From the NCBI GenBank assembly GCA_044228795.1, contig JBGAUE010000001.1, forward strand, positions 124,001 to 188,000: a stretch of 64,000 nt of DNA, read 5' to 3'. Shown piece by piece: positions 1 through 8,985 of the stretch (positions are counted from its first letter, which is position 1; each line of letters opens with the position of its first letter). The notes beneath the pieces were generated by a model. It was given only the letters and a program-made list of their open reading frames with translations, ran no database searches and had not been told where the DNA came from. A program made the translations under genes and the position numbers. Source of the DNA: M0108 sp044228795 (GTDB lineage: Bacteria > Pseudomonadota > Gammaproteobacteria > Chromatiales > Chromatiaceae).

Positions 1-814
1 TGCCCAGGGGCTGGGCCTCGCCGCAGGCGATATCCGCACCTTGTTGTCCCCATTCACCCGGCGGCGACAGCAGGGCCAGGGCCACGGGGTTGACGACCCC
101 GATGACCAGCGCCTGGTGGGCATGGACCCAGTCGGTTACTTGATCGACTTCCTCCAACACCCCGAAAAAATTGGGATGGGAGATCACCAGGGCGGCGAAG
201 GGTTCCGCAGCGCAGGCTTCCAGGGCCTCCAGGGTCAGGTGACCGCCGGCGGGGTCGAAGGGTATTTCCACCAGTTCGATACCCTGCTGGCAGACGATGG
301 CGCGCGCCACGGCCCGGTACCGTGGATGCAGGCCCCGTGGCACCAGAACGCGCCTGGCCTTGCAGTGGCGATTGGCGCGCACCGCCATGAGGATGGCCTC
401 CGCCAGGGCCGAGGCCCCGTCATACAGGGAGGCGTTGGAGACGTCCAGGGCGGTCAGGGCCGTCATCATGGACTGAAATTCGTAGAGGATCTGCAGGGTG
501 CCCTGGCTGGCCTCGGCCTGGTAAGGCGTGTAGGCACTGTAGAGTTCGCCGCGGGCGACCAGTTGCCAGACCACGGCGGGGATATGGTGGTCATAGGCCC
601 CGGCGCCGATGAAGCACAGCGGCTGGCCGTCCGTCCGCGCCCGCGCCGCCATCAGGCGACCCACCTCCATCTCCGACAAGGCCTCGGGGATGCCTTGCAG
701 ATCCCGCGTCCGCAGAGCGGCGGGAATCTCGTCAAACAAATCATCGATAGCCTCGACCCCGATGACCGCCAGCATAGCGGCCACCTGATCGGGGGTGTGG
801 GGGATGAAGGGCAT
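1..814 (-). CDS. gcvPA: Glycine dehydrogenase (decarboxylating) subunit 1, partial
   Basis: This is the N-terminal subunit of the split P-protein of the glycine cleavage system, which decarboxylates glycine and passes the aminomethyl group to lipoylated GcvH in the cytoplasm. The ATG at 814 opens with MPFIPHTPDQ, the usual start of this family, and conserved stretches such as YTPYQAE and YDGASALAEA follow. About 271 codons are present. The family is usually near 450 residues, so the 3' part lies outside the window, as would gcvPB with the PLP lysine. It begins 14 bases after the gcvH stop and is surely in the same operon. The split form is known in many bacteria. Identity is secure, completeness is not testable here. 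Confidence 0.93.
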   Translation of the reverse strand, partial: MPFIPHTPDQVAAMLAVIGVEAIDDLFDEIPAALRTRDLQGIPEALSEMEVGRLMAARARTDGQPLCFIGAGAYDHHIPAVVWQLVARGELYSAYTPYQAEASQGTLQILYEFQSMMTALTALDVSNASLYDGASALAEAILMAVRANRHCKARRVLVPRGLHPRYRAVARAIVCQQGIELVEIPFDPAGGHLTLEALEACAAEPFAALVISHPNFFGVLEEVDQVTDWVHAHQALVIGVVNPVALALLSPPGEWGQQGADIACGEAQPLG

Positions 815-828
815 GGGGGCCTTCGGGA

Positions 829-1218
829 TCAGGCGTCTTCCAGGAGGCGGGCATAGGCATCCGCGTCCAGCAAACTGGCGAAGACGTTGACGTCCGCCGG
901 GACCAGTTTGAATATCCACCCCTCGCCATAGGGATCTTCGTTGATCCGTTCCGGGGCGTCAGCCAGGGTCTGGTTGACCTCGGCCACGGTGCCTGCTAAG
1001 GGACTGAAGATGTCCGAGGCGGCCTTGACGGATTCGACGACGGCGCAGGCCTCGCCCGGGGCGACCTCTCGTCCCGGCTCCGGCACCTCGACGAACACCA
1101 GATCCCCTAGGGCCTCCTGGGCATGGTCGGTGATGCCGACGGTCAGGGTGCCGTCACCATTTTCCCGCACCCACTCATGGTCCTTGGTGTATCTCAACGC
1201 ACTGGGTACTTGGCTCAT
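829..1218 (-). CDS. gcvH: Glycine cleavage system H protein
   Basis: This lipoyl carrier protein shuttles the aminomethyl intermediate between the P, T and L proteins of glycine cleavage. It has 129 residues, the normal size. The lipoylation site is visible as VESVKAASD, with the acceptor lysine at residue 65. The N-terminal YTKDHEWV and the C-terminal DPYGEGWIFK are family hallmarks. The frame is open far upstream to 1509, but the ATG at 1218 gives the correct family N-terminus (MSQVPSALRYT); the longer frame would run into gcvT. It lies between gcvT (64-base gap) and gcvPA (14-base gap), so the three genes form one operon. Confidence 0.97.
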   Translation of the reverse strand: MSQVPSALRYTKDHEWVRENGDGTLTVGITDHAQEALGDLVFVEVPEPGREVAPGEACAVVESVKAASDIFSPLAGTVAEVNQTLADAPERINEDPYGEGWIFKLVPADVNVFASLLDADAYARLLEDA

Positions 1219-1282
1219 GGGGGGTCTCCCTAAATTTAATGTGGTTTGCCGATGGGGGACCCGGGGTCCCAGCCAGGCGATT

Positions 1283-2395
1283 TTAATCCAAGTCGATGCG
1301 GATCGTACCTTGGCGCACGAAGGGCGGTTGGACCAGCCGGGCCGCCGTCCGTTTGCCACGGATTTCCACCTCGCAGGGGTCACCCTGGCCCAACCTGATA
1401 CCGGGATCCAGGCGCGCCAAGGCGATGGATCTTTGCAGGCTGGGGCCGTAACCCCCAGAGGTGATGATCCCTGCCTCCCGACCCCCAGCCCACACCGGTT
1501 GATGGGCACGCAGGACGCCCCGCCCCGTGAGCAGCAGGCCGACCAGGCGGCTCAAGCCCCCCTCCGCCCGCCGCGCCCCCAGGGCGGCGCGGCCGATGAA
1601 GTCGCGCGCGGTGGGCTCCCAGGCCAGGGTCCAGCCCAGACCGCTCTCCAGGGGGGTGGTGTCCTCATCCATGTCCTGGCCGTAGAGGTTCATCCCCGCC
1701 TCCAGACGCAGGGTATCCCGAGCCCCCAGGCCGCAGGGTATCACCCCATCCCTGGCCAGGGACCGCCACAGTTTCGTCGCCTGGTCCCCTGGCAGCATGA
1801 TCTCAAACCCGTCCTCGCCGGTATAGCCGGTGCGGCCCACAAACCCGTCCGAATCCCGGTCGCCGACGCCAAAAAAGGGCTGAAGTGCCAGGGCGGCCTC
1901 CCGCAGTGGCGGCGGCAGATGCGGGGCCGCCAGCCGCCGCGCCTCCGGTCCCTGGACCGCGATCATAGCCAGGTCTGTCCGGGGGCGGATGGCAAGGTCC
2001 CAGCCCTCGGCCTGGGCCCGCATCCAGGCCAGGTCCTTGTCCGCCGTGCCTGCGTTCACCACCAGCCGGTAGCTCTCCGGACCCTGATAATAGACGATGA
2101 GATCGTCCACCACCCCGCCCCGCTCGTTGAGCATACAGCTATAGAGGGCCTTGCCTGGCTCCCTGAGCCTTGCCACGTCATTGGCGAGCAGCCGGCGCAA
2201 GAAGTCCCTTGCCCCAGCCCCGGCTATAGCGACGATACGCATGTGGCTGACATCGAACATGCCTGCCCGGTTCCGCACCGCCAGGTGCTCCTCAATCTGA
2301 GAGCCGTAGTGCAGCGGCATATCCCAACCGCCAAAGGGGACGATACGTGCGCCCAGGCGCTCGTGCTCCGCGAAAAGGGGGGTACGATGACCCAT
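1283..2395 (-). CDS. gcvT: Glycine cleavage system aminomethyltransferase (T protein)
   Basis: This tetrahydrofolate-dependent aminomethyltransferase releases ammonia and forms 5,10-methylene-THF from the GcvH-bound intermediate. It has 370 residues, typical of the family. The N-terminal FGGWDMPLHYGSQ and the VVDDLIVYY stretch around residues 95-103, which carries the conserved catalytic aspartate, are both present. The ATG at 2395 is preceded by GGGAG about eight bases upstream. The frame stays open for 50 more codons, but that extension has no family resemblance. It is the first gene of the gcvT-gcvH-gcvPA operon and is divergent from manC. I looked for a glycine riboswitch in the 165-base leader and did not see its conserved cores. 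Confidence 0.97.
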   Translation of the reverse strand: MGHRTPLFAEHERLGARIVPFGGWDMPLHYGSQIEEHLAVRNRAGMFDVSHMRIVAIAGAGARDFLRRLLANDVARLREPGKALYSCMLNERGGVVDDLIVYYQGPESYRLVVNAGTADKDLAWMRAQAEGWDLAIRPRTDLAMIAVQGPEARRLAAPHLPPPLREAALALQPFFGVGDRDSDGFVGRTGYTGEDGFEIMLPGDQATKLWRSLARDGVIPCGLGARDTLRLEAGMNLYGQDMDEDTTPLESGLGWTLAWEPTARDFIGRAALGARRAEGGLSRLVGLLLTGRGVLRAHQPVWAGGREAGIITSGGYGPSLQRSIALARLDPGIRLGQGDPCEVEIRGKRTAARLVQPPFVRQGTIRIDLD

Positions 2396-2494
2396 GTGGC
2401 GTTCTCCCGTTGGCAATGGTCGCAAAGGATGCCGCCAGATGCCCGAAAAGGGAAGGGTAGGCCGGTATTCTGCGCCAAGTTCCGCGAGGATCGT

Positions 2495-2524
2495 GAACCG
2501 GATTGTCTCCCGGGCGGGTATAAT
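2495..2524 (+). promoter_or_regulatory. Candidate sigma-70 promoter of manC
   Basis: A perfect TATAAT lies at 2519-2524, 37 bases before the manC ATG. The -35 region near 2495-2500 is weak. The reverse complement of the same bases reads ATTATACC, so the divergent gcvT promoter may share this AT-rich core. This is inferred from sequence only. Confidence 0.5.
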
Positions 2525-2560
2525 CCCGGCCACACTTGCCCTCACTCAGGAAGCCAACCC

Positions 2561-4045
2561 ATGCGCCTGCAACCCGTGATCCTGTCCGGCGGCTCCGGTA
2601 CCCGTCTCTGGCCCCTGTCGCGGGAGGCCTATCCCAAGCAGTTTTTGCCCCTGACCAGCGCCCACACCATGCTCCAGGAGACGGCGCGCCGGCTCGATGG
2701 CCTGGCAGGCGAGCACCCGCGCCTGGGGATGGGTGTCGCCGATGCCATCGTGGTCTGCAACGAGGGTCACCGCTTTCTGGTTGCTGAGCAGTTTCGCCTC
2801 ATCCAGCGGGAACTGGCGGCGATCATCCTGGAGCCCGAGGGGCGCAACACGGCCCCGGCTCTCACTGCCGCCGCCCTGGTCGCCAGCCGCGAGGATCAGG
2901 ACCCGGTGTTGCTGGTCATGCCGGCGGATCACACCATGCGCGATGAGGCCGGCTTCCGTCAGGTGGTGGCGGATGGCTTCGCCCTGGCCGCTCAGGGCCA
3001 TGTCGTGACCTTCGGTATCGTCCCCAGCAAGCCGGAGACCGGCTATGGTTACATCCGCCAGGGCGACCCCATCGTCTCGCCGGACCTGCTGGGCCCGGTC
3101 TTCGTCCTGCGCGCCTTCGTCGAGAAGCCGGACGTGGGCACGGCCCAGGGCTACCTGGCATCCGGTGATTACTTCTGGAATAGTGGCCTCTTCATGATGC
3201 GGGCCTCGGTGTGGCTGCGGCTGATCCACAAATTCCGGCCGGAGATTGCCGACGCCGCCCAGGCGGCCGTCGATCGGGGCGTGAGTGATGGCGACTTCCT
3301 GCGCCTGGACCCGGACAGTTTCCATGCCTGCCCCAGCGACTCCATCGACTATGCCGTCATGGAGAACCTCTCCGAAGAGAAGGCCGCCCCGGGTGCCTCG
3401 GCCCTGGTCCTGCCCCTGGCCGTGGGCTGGTCGGATGTCGGCGCCTGGTCCTCCCTCTGGGAGGTGCGCGATCAGGACGCGGAGGGCAATGTCCTGGATG
3501 GTGACGCCTTTGTCCACAATGCCCGCAACAACCTGCTGGTGGCCCGTCATCGCATGGTGGCCGCCATTGGCGTCAATGACCTGGTGGTAGTCGAGACCCC
3601 GGATGCCGTGCTGGTGGTCAGCAAGGAGCACGCCCAGGACGTTAAGGCCGTCACTCAGTACCTACAACGCGAACAGCGGCGCGAGTTACGTCACCACCAG
3701 CGTTCCTATCGCCCCTGGGGCGACTTCGAGTCCATCGACCACGGCGAACGCTATCAGGTCAAGCGCCTCACCGTGAAACCGGGTGAAACCCTGTCCCTGC
3801 AGATGCATCACCACCGCGCCGAACATTGGATCGTGGTCTCCGGCACCGCCCGGGTCACCAACGAGGACCACGTCTTCCTGCTGACAGAGAATCAGTCCAC
3901 CTACATCCCCGTGGGCGCCAAGCACCGCCTGGAGAACCCGGGCTCCCTGCCCCTCGAAATCATCGAGGTCCAGTCGGGCTCCTACCTGGGCGAGGACGAT
4001 ATCGTGCGCTTCGAGGATGTTTACAAACGCAGTTCCAAGGACTAG
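2561..4045 (+). CDS. manC: Mannose-1-phosphate guanylyltransferase / mannose-6-phosphate isomerase
   Basis: This is a bifunctional type II enzyme making GDP-mannose for exopolysaccharide or LPS. Residues 1 to about 290 are a nucleotidyltransferase, with the signature GGSGTRLWPLSREAYPKQF near residue 9 and FVEKP in the middle. The last 150 residues are a cupin-type isomerase domain with QMHHHRAEHWIVVSG. The length of 494 residues matches AlgA/XanB/CpsB. The open frame extends upstream to 941 through the gcv genes on the other strand. The ATG at 2561 is the true start because it gives the family N-terminus MRLQPVILSGG and has CAGGAAG about eight bases before it. It stands alone, without polysaccharide genes nearby. 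Confidence 0.96.
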   Translation: MRLQPVILSGGSGTRLWPLSREAYPKQFLPLTSAHTMLQETARRLDGLAGEHPRLGMGVADAIVVCNEGHRFLVAEQFRLIQRELAAIILEPEGRNTAPALTAAALVASREDQDPVLLVMPADHTMRDEAGFRQVVADGFALAAQGHVVTFGIVPSKPETGYGYIRQGDPIVSPDLLGPVFVLRAFVEKPDVGTAQGYLASGDYFWNSGLFMMRASVWLRLIHKFRPEIADAAQAAVDRGVSDGDFLRLDPDSFHACPSDSIDYAVMENLSEEKAAPGASALVLPLAVGWSDVGAWSSLWEVRDQDAEGNVLDGDAFVHNARNNLLVARHRMVAAIGVNDLVVVETPDAVLVVSKEHAQDVKAVTQYLQREQRRELRHHQRSYRPWGDFESIDHGERYQVKRLTVKPGETLSLQMHHHRAEHWIVVSGTARVTNEDHVFLLTENQSTYIPVGAKHRLENPGSLPLEIIEVQSGSYLGEDDIVRFEDVYKRSSKD

Positions 4046-4097
4046 TGGCTATAGCTGTTCCTTCTCCCCTTCAGCCTTTACGAGTACAGTCAACGCC

Positions 4098-5189
4098 ATG
4101 GGTTTCAAATGCGGCATCGTGGGCCTGCCCAATGTGGGCAAGTCCACCCTCTTTAACGCCCTCACCAAGGCCGCCATCGCGGCCGAGAATTACCCCTTCT
4201 GCACCATTGACCCCAATGTCGGTGTCGTGCCCCTGCCGGACCACCGGCTGGACGCCATCGCCGCCATCGTCAAGCCCAAGGCCATCCTCACCACCAGCAT
4301 GCAGTTCGTCGATATCGCTGGCCTGGTGGCGGGGGCGAGCAAGGGGGAGGGGCTGGGCAACAAGTTTCTCGCCAACATCCGGGAGACTGACGCCATCGCC
4401 CATGTGGTGCGCTGTTTCGAGAACGATGACGTGGTCCATGTCGCCGGCAAGATCGATCCCTTGGGAGATATCGAGGTCATTAACACCGAGCTGGCCCTGG
4501 CGGACCTGGAATCGGTGGAGAAGGCCCTGGACCGCGCCACCAAACAGTCCAAGACGGGCGACAAAAAGATGCTGGCGCGCAAGGAACTGCTGGAGCGGGT
4601 GCGCGAACGCCTGGATACCGGCCAGCCCGTGCGCGCCATGGGCCTGGAGGCGGAGGAATTGCTCGAATTGCGCGATATCTTCCTGCTGACCGCCAAGCCC
4701 ACCATGTACATCGCCAACGTCGCCGAGGACGGCTTTCAGGACAACCCCTTCCTGGATGCCGTGCGCGCCTGGGCCGGGGCGGAGGGCGCCGAGGTGGTGC
4801 CTGTCTGCGCCGCCATCGAGGCCGAGATCGTGGAACTGGAGCCCGAGGAACGCGCCCTCTTTCTTGCCGACCTGGGCCTGGATGAACCCGGCCTCAACCG
4901 GGTGGTGCGCGCCGGTTACCGCCTGCTGGGCTTGGAGACCTACTTCACCGCCGGCCCCAAGGAGGTCCGCGCCTGGACCATTCCCAGGAATGCCCGTGCT
5001 CCCCAGGCCGCCGCCGTCATCCACACCGATTTCGAACGCGGCTTCATCCGCGCCGAGGTCATCGGTTACGACGACTTCATCGCCTGCAAGGGTGAGCAAG
5101 GCGCCCGCGAGGCCGGCAAGCTAAGGTCGGAGGGCAAGGAGTACGTCGTCAAGGATGGCGATGTGGTGCATTTTCGATTTAACGTCTGA
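4098..5189 (+). CDS. ychF: Redox-regulated ATPase YchF
   Basis: YchF is an Obg-family P-loop ATPase linked to ribosomes and oxidative-stress response. The length of 363 residues equals the E. coli protein. The G1 loop is GLPNVGKSTL near residue 8. The usual NKxD base-specificity motif is replaced by N-V-A-E (in YIANVAEDG), the known reason YchF prefers ATP over GTP. The C-terminal TGS-like domain ends with the typical VKDGDVVHFRFNV. The frame is open to 4017, but the ATG at 4098 gives the standard N-terminus MGFKCGIVG. It lies 52 bases after manC, probably with its own promoter. Confidence 0.97.
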   Translation: MGFKCGIVGLPNVGKSTLFNALTKAAIAAENYPFCTIDPNVGVVPLPDHRLDAIAAIVKPKAILTTSMQFVDIAGLVAGASKGEGLGNKFLANIRETDAIAHVVRCFENDDVVHVAGKIDPLGDIEVINTELALADLESVEKALDRATKQSKTGDKKMLARKELLERVRERLDTGQPVRAMGLEAEELLELRDIFLLTAKPTMYIANVAEDGFQDNPFLDAVRAWAGAEGAEVVPVCAAIEAEIVELEPEERALFLADLGLDEPGLNRVVRAGYRLLGLETYFTAGPKEVRAWTIPRNARAPQAAAVIHTDFERGFIRAEVIGYDDFIACKGEQGAREAGKLRSEGKEYVVKDGDVVHFRFNV

Positions 5190-5364
5190 TTCCGCCGCGC
5201 TGCGCTTGGGGGAAAGCGGCACGCGTCTGAGAGAGGCAGAAACCCCAATCCCGGGGTTGAACGGGATCAGGGGCGCGGGTAGGTTCCGGCGAAATTGCCT
5301 CAGGCTCTAAATTATCGTCAAATGGGCGGTTTTGAATATCCTCTATCTCGTTCCAAAGCGCCCC

Positions 5365-6495
5365 ATGCTCAACCGCATCCGCCAATTTCTCCACGACCAG
5401 CAACCCCCCAGCCCCTGCCTGATCCTGGATCGGGAGTCCGTGCGGGTGAAATATCACGCCTTCGCCCGCGTCCTCCCCGACAGCCGCGTCTTTTATGCCA
5501 TCAAGGCCAACCCGGCACCTGCGCTCCTGGAACTGCTGGTCAAGCTGGGCTCCTGTTTCGATTGCGCCAGCATTCCCGAGATCGATATGGCCCTGGCCGC
5601 CGGGGCCACCCCGGAGCAGATCTCCTATGGCAACACCATCAAGAAGGAGGCGGATATTGCCGCGGCCCATGCCCGGGGTATCCGCCTCTTTGCCATTGAC
5701 TGCCGGGAAGAGGCGGAGAAGATCGCCCGCGCCGCCCCAGGAGCGCGGGTCTTTTGCCGGATTCTTTCGGAGTGCGTCGGCGCCGAATGGCCCCTGTCCC
5801 GCAAATTTGGCTGTACCCCGAATCTCGCCGTGGGGGTGCTTATCGAAGCCGACCGCCTGGGCCTCGATGCCTATGGCATCTCCTTTCACGTCGGCTCCCA
5901 GCAGCCCAATCCGGACGCCTGGGATATGCCCCTGGCCGCGGTCGCCGCCATCTTCCATGAGTTGGGCAATCACGGCATCCGGCCGCGCATGGTCAATCTC
6001 GGCGGCGGCTTTCCGGCGCACTACCTCACGGCCATACCCAACCTGGAGACCTATGGGCGCGCGATTAACCAGGCCCTCTGGCGTCATTTCGGCGATCAAG
6101 TCCCGGAAACCATCATCGAGCCGGGGCGCGGCCTGGTCGGGGATGCGGGCCTCATCAAGGCTGAGGTCGTGCTGGTGTCGCGGAAGGCGGAGGATGACCC
6201 CGTACGCTGGGTCTATCTCGATATCGGCAAGTTTGGCGGTTTGATCGAGACCCTGGACGAGGCGATCCGTTACCCCATTCATACCGCCCGCCATGGCGAT
6301 CCGACCACCCCCTGCATCCTGGCCGGCCCCACCTGCGACTCGGCGGATATCCTTTACGAAAAGACCCTCTATGAGTTACCCGTCTCACTGGTCCCCGGGG
6401 ACGAGGTCCTGATCGAGGGCACCGGGGCCTATACCACCACCTATGCCTCGATCGCCTTCAATGGCTTTGAGCCCCTGCGGTCCTATGTCATATGA
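5365..6495 (+). CDS. Fold-III PLP-dependent decarboxylase (ornithine/lysine type)
   Basis: This is an alanine-racemase-fold decarboxylase, most likely acting on ornithine (putrescine synthesis) or lysine. The PLP lysine is in FYAIKANP near residue 45. HVGSQQ, NLGGGFP and EPGRGLVGDAG form the phosphate-binding parts. TCDSADILYE carries the active-site cysteine that the second subunit contributes. The length is 376 residues from the ATG at 5365; a TTG at 5332 would add 11 residues. The diaminopimelate decarboxylase LysA is the main alternative, but the short length and the CDSxD motif favour ornithine/lysine decarboxylase. No polyamine genes are adjacent. The substrate is not decided by the sequence. 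Confidence 0.88.
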   Translation: MLNRIRQFLHDQQPPSPCLILDRESVRVKYHAFARVLPDSRVFYAIKANPAPALLELLVKLGSCFDCASIPEIDMALAAGATPEQISYGNTIKKEADIAAAHARGIRLFAIDCREEAEKIARAAPGARVFCRILSECVGAEWPLSRKFGCTPNLAVGVLIEADRLGLDAYGISFHVGSQQPNPDAWDMPLAAVAAIFHELGNHGIRPRMVNLGGGFPAHYLTAIPNLETYGRAINQALWRHFGDQVPETIIEPGRGLVGDAGLIKAEVVLVSRKAEDDPVRWVYLDIGKFGGLIETLDEAIRYPIHTARHGDPTTPCILAGPTCDSADILYEKTLYELPVSLVPGDEVLIEGTGAYTTTYASIAFNGFEPLRSYVI

Positions 6496-6689
6496 GCCGG
6501 CACGGTGGGGGCAAGAGATGGCCGAATTGTTACCCATGGAATCCAGCGAGTGCTCGGGATTTCCAAACGAACGAGGTTGGTAGCCTGATTTCCGGAGGTA
6601 GGGGATCTGGGCTAACCCTGACCCGGCTGCGTAACGCCAGTTCCGGGCAGGATGAAGCCTGGGCCGACCGCATGCCCACCTCGCCCAAT

Positions 6690-8969
6690 TTAGCGAACCT
6701 GGGACTTCCCCATGGCCACCAGCCAGGCGGCGGTCACTTCCCGCATCCGAAGAATTACCTCCGCCCGGCCAGCAAGGCCCGTGAGCTGGGCGACCTCCTG
6801 CCAATCCCGGTGCTGGAGCAAGAGGGCGATGAGGGGGATCGTCTGCGCCAGGCTGATATGACCCTCCCGCAGGGCCGAACCCAAATAGCATTCCGTCAAG
6901 GCCCGCAGGGAGGAGTAGCTGGCCTCGAAGGGCCGGTGCGCGCCGGCGAAGGCTGCCAGTTCGCGCCAGTCAGGCTCGTCGCTGGCCCGGGGTGGCTCCG
7001 GGGTCGTCATCGCCAGCAGGGTGGCGGCCAGGTCGGGCTCCAGGTGGCGGCAGGGGCCGGCGAGTTGGGCGGGCAGGCGTCGTCCGAACCGCTCCCGGGC
7101 GTGCCGGGCCAGTTGCGCGCCGGTTGCCGACAGGGCCTGCAGGACGACGGCGGCCTGGGCGCCGCTGGCGGCGTTGCGGCTGGAGCCCAGGTGGACGGGG
7201 GCCAAGCCGCAGGCCGCCCAGAAGTGCAGCAGATCCCGGGTGGCGCCGAAGCTGACCCCGACCAGATCCTGGTGGTCGGTCCGGGCCTGGTCCAGGATTT
7301 TGCCCACCAGGAGACGGCCCAGACCCCGGCCTTGAGCGGCGGGATGCACGGCGATACGCAGAATCCGTGCCCAACTCAGAAGGGGGGCCTCCTCCAGCCC
7401 GGCATGGGCGCTGAGGGTTTGGGGTAGCAAGTGTCCGCGCGGCCGCCGCCGGCCCTCGTAGATGGCGCGCGCCAGGTCCGGGCTGAAGCCGCCCTCCCGG
7501 GCGACCAGGGCGGTGGCGGCGATCTGGCCCCGGTGTCTCAGGACCTGGACCTGGATGTTGGGCCCATCCAGGAGGTGGCGCAGGTCCAGGGGGCGGGTCT
7601 GGTAGTGGGCCAGGAGCAGGAGCCCGAAGAGTTGCGACAGGCTGGCCTCATCCCCGGCCAAGGCGTCGCGGTCGAGCCGGACATACTGGCAGTTGGCGGG
7701 GGTGGCGTCCGCCAGGTCCTCCGCGGCAGCGGGGGCGGCATCCAATAAGAGGGCGCGGGCGACCAGGGCCTCCAGGGGGTCATCGGGGGCCCAGCGAATG
7801 GGCGTTTGGAGGACAAGTCGGCGGTACTGGGGCGTCAGACGCTCCAGCGACTGGCGGAAGCGGACCTCGAAGCCGTGCCCGGTGCCCTCGTAACCATGGA
7901 TGGTGGTGGCAAAGACCAGGCGCGGGTAGGCGGCGAGCAGACGTTCCAGCAAGGGGGCCGGGATCGCGGCCGCCTCATCGATCAGGAGCAGGTCGGCCGG
8001 CTCGGTCCCCTGGCAGAGGGCATCCGGTGGCAGGAAGCGGATCTCGCCCTGGCCGAGTTCGATACGATCGGCGTGGATCCGGCCTTGGGGTAGCCGGGAT
8101 GCGGCATGGTGGAAGAGGGGAGCGACGGCAGCCAGGCGCGGGGCCGTCACCAGGATGCGCGGCTGGCCCTCGGCCAGCAATTGACCCGCGGCTAGGCCCA
8201 GGGCCGAGGTCTTGCCGCGGCCGCGATCCGAGGTGATGACCAGGGGCCGTCGGGCTCGGCCCCGGGCCGTGTGCACAATGGCCCGCACCGCCGCGGCCTG
8301 ATCCGGGGTGCGGTAGGGTGTTCCTGATTCCTCGTGCGCGGGGTCAGCAGGCGCCCGGGTTTGCTCCTCGACGCTAGGCAGGGGTGGTGGGGCCGTCAGC
8401 CCTGCCGGCTTGCCCTGTTCAATCAGGATGATGCCCTCATGGCTTGCCAATACGCGTGCCAGGCGCGCCAGAAAACGGCCGCTGAGGTTTTCGGGGGCGC
8501 ACCCCTCGACCGCGATGCGCCGCGCCTGGGGGTCCGGCAGCTGGGGCCAGTCCTGGAGAGGCGGTGTCAGGAGCAGGAGCAGGCCACCGCCGCGCAAGGC
8601 GCCGGTGGCGGCGCCAAAGCTGTCGGGATCAAAGCCGCCCTGGGCGTCATAGACCAGGTGATCCAACTCCCGCCCCAGCAGCTTGAGCCCGACGGCCAGG
8701 GGTTGGTGGGGGCGGGTTAGGGGTCCATCGGCGAGCCAGACCCCGGTCCCGGTCTGGTCCCGCAGGCAGGACTCGGCCAGCCCCTGGGTCCAGGTCGACG
8801 CGCCGGCGATGACCAGGGCCAGCCGATGGCGACGAGCGCTGGCCAGCCGACGCCATGCCCGGACCCAGAGAGCCAGGGCCTCGGACTCGTCGGGGAGGGG
8901 GAGGAGGGGGGACGGCGAACAGGGGGTCGGGGAGACTAGATACCTCCCGTTGCCGGCGGCAGGATCCAT
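6690..8969 (-). CDS. tmcA: tRNA(Met) cytidine acetyltransferase TmcA
   Basis: TmcA makes N4-acetylcytidine at the wobble position of elongator tRNA-Met, using acetyl-CoA and ATP. The 759 residues contain an N-terminal DUF1726-like region and a helicase-like ATPase core. The core has a Walker A (S-D-R-G-R-G-K-T-S, residues 247-255) and a DEAA Walker B at 331-334. A GNAT acetyltransferase motif follows (RILRIAVHPAAQGRGLGRLL, about 535-554), then a tRNA-binding tail. The length is a little above E. coli TmcA (671) because of a Pro-rich stretch near 190-215. It starts 16 bases after the stop of the patatin-like gene upstream, so the two are probably co-transcribed. The 194 bases between its stop and the convergent decarboxylase gene hold nothing I recognise. 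Confidence 0.93.
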   Translation of the reverse strand: MDPAAGNGRYLVSPTPCSPSPLLPLPDESEALALWVRAWRRLASARRHRLALVIAGASTWTQGLAESCLRDQTGTGVWLADGPLTRPHQPLAVGLKLLGRELDHLVYDAQGGFDPDSFGAATGALRGGGLLLLLTPPLQDWPQLPDPQARRIAVEGCAPENLSGRFLARLARVLASHEGIILIEQGKPAGLTAPPPLPSVEEQTRAPADPAHEESGTPYRTPDQAAAVRAIVHTARGRARRPLVITSDRGRGKTSALGLAAGQLLAEGQPRILVTAPRLAAVAPLFHHAASRLPQGRIHADRIELGQGEIRFLPPDALCQGTEPADLLLIDEAAAIPAPLLERLLAAYPRLVFATTIHGYEGTGHGFEVRFRQSLERLTPQYRRLVLQTPIRWAPDDPLEALVARALLLDAAPAAAEDLADATPANCQYVRLDRDALAGDEASLSQLFGLLLLAHYQTRPLDLRHLLDGPNIQVQVLRHRGQIAATALVAREGGFSPDLARAIYEGRRRPRGHLLPQTLSAHAGLEEAPLLSWARILRIAVHPAAQGRGLGRLLVGKILDQARTDHQDLVGVSFGATRDLLHFWAACGLAPVHLGSSRNAASGAQAAVVLQALSATGAQLARHARERFGRRLPAQLAGPCRHLEPDLAATLLAMTTPEPPRASDEPDWRELAAFAGAHRPFEASYSSLRALTECYLGSALREGHISLAQTIPLIALLLQHRDWQEVAQLTGLAGRAEVILRMREVTAAWLVAMGKSQVR

Positions 8970-8985
8970 CTAACTCAATTGCCGG

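Noticed and set aside
941..2560. Long plus-strand extension of the manC frame
   Set aside because: It lies antisense to gcvH and gcvT, has no family resemblance, and manC has a proper start and ribosome site at 2561.
2396..2560. Glycine riboswitch before gcvT
   Set aside because: The leader was read on the minus strand; the conserved glycine-aptamer cores could not be found.
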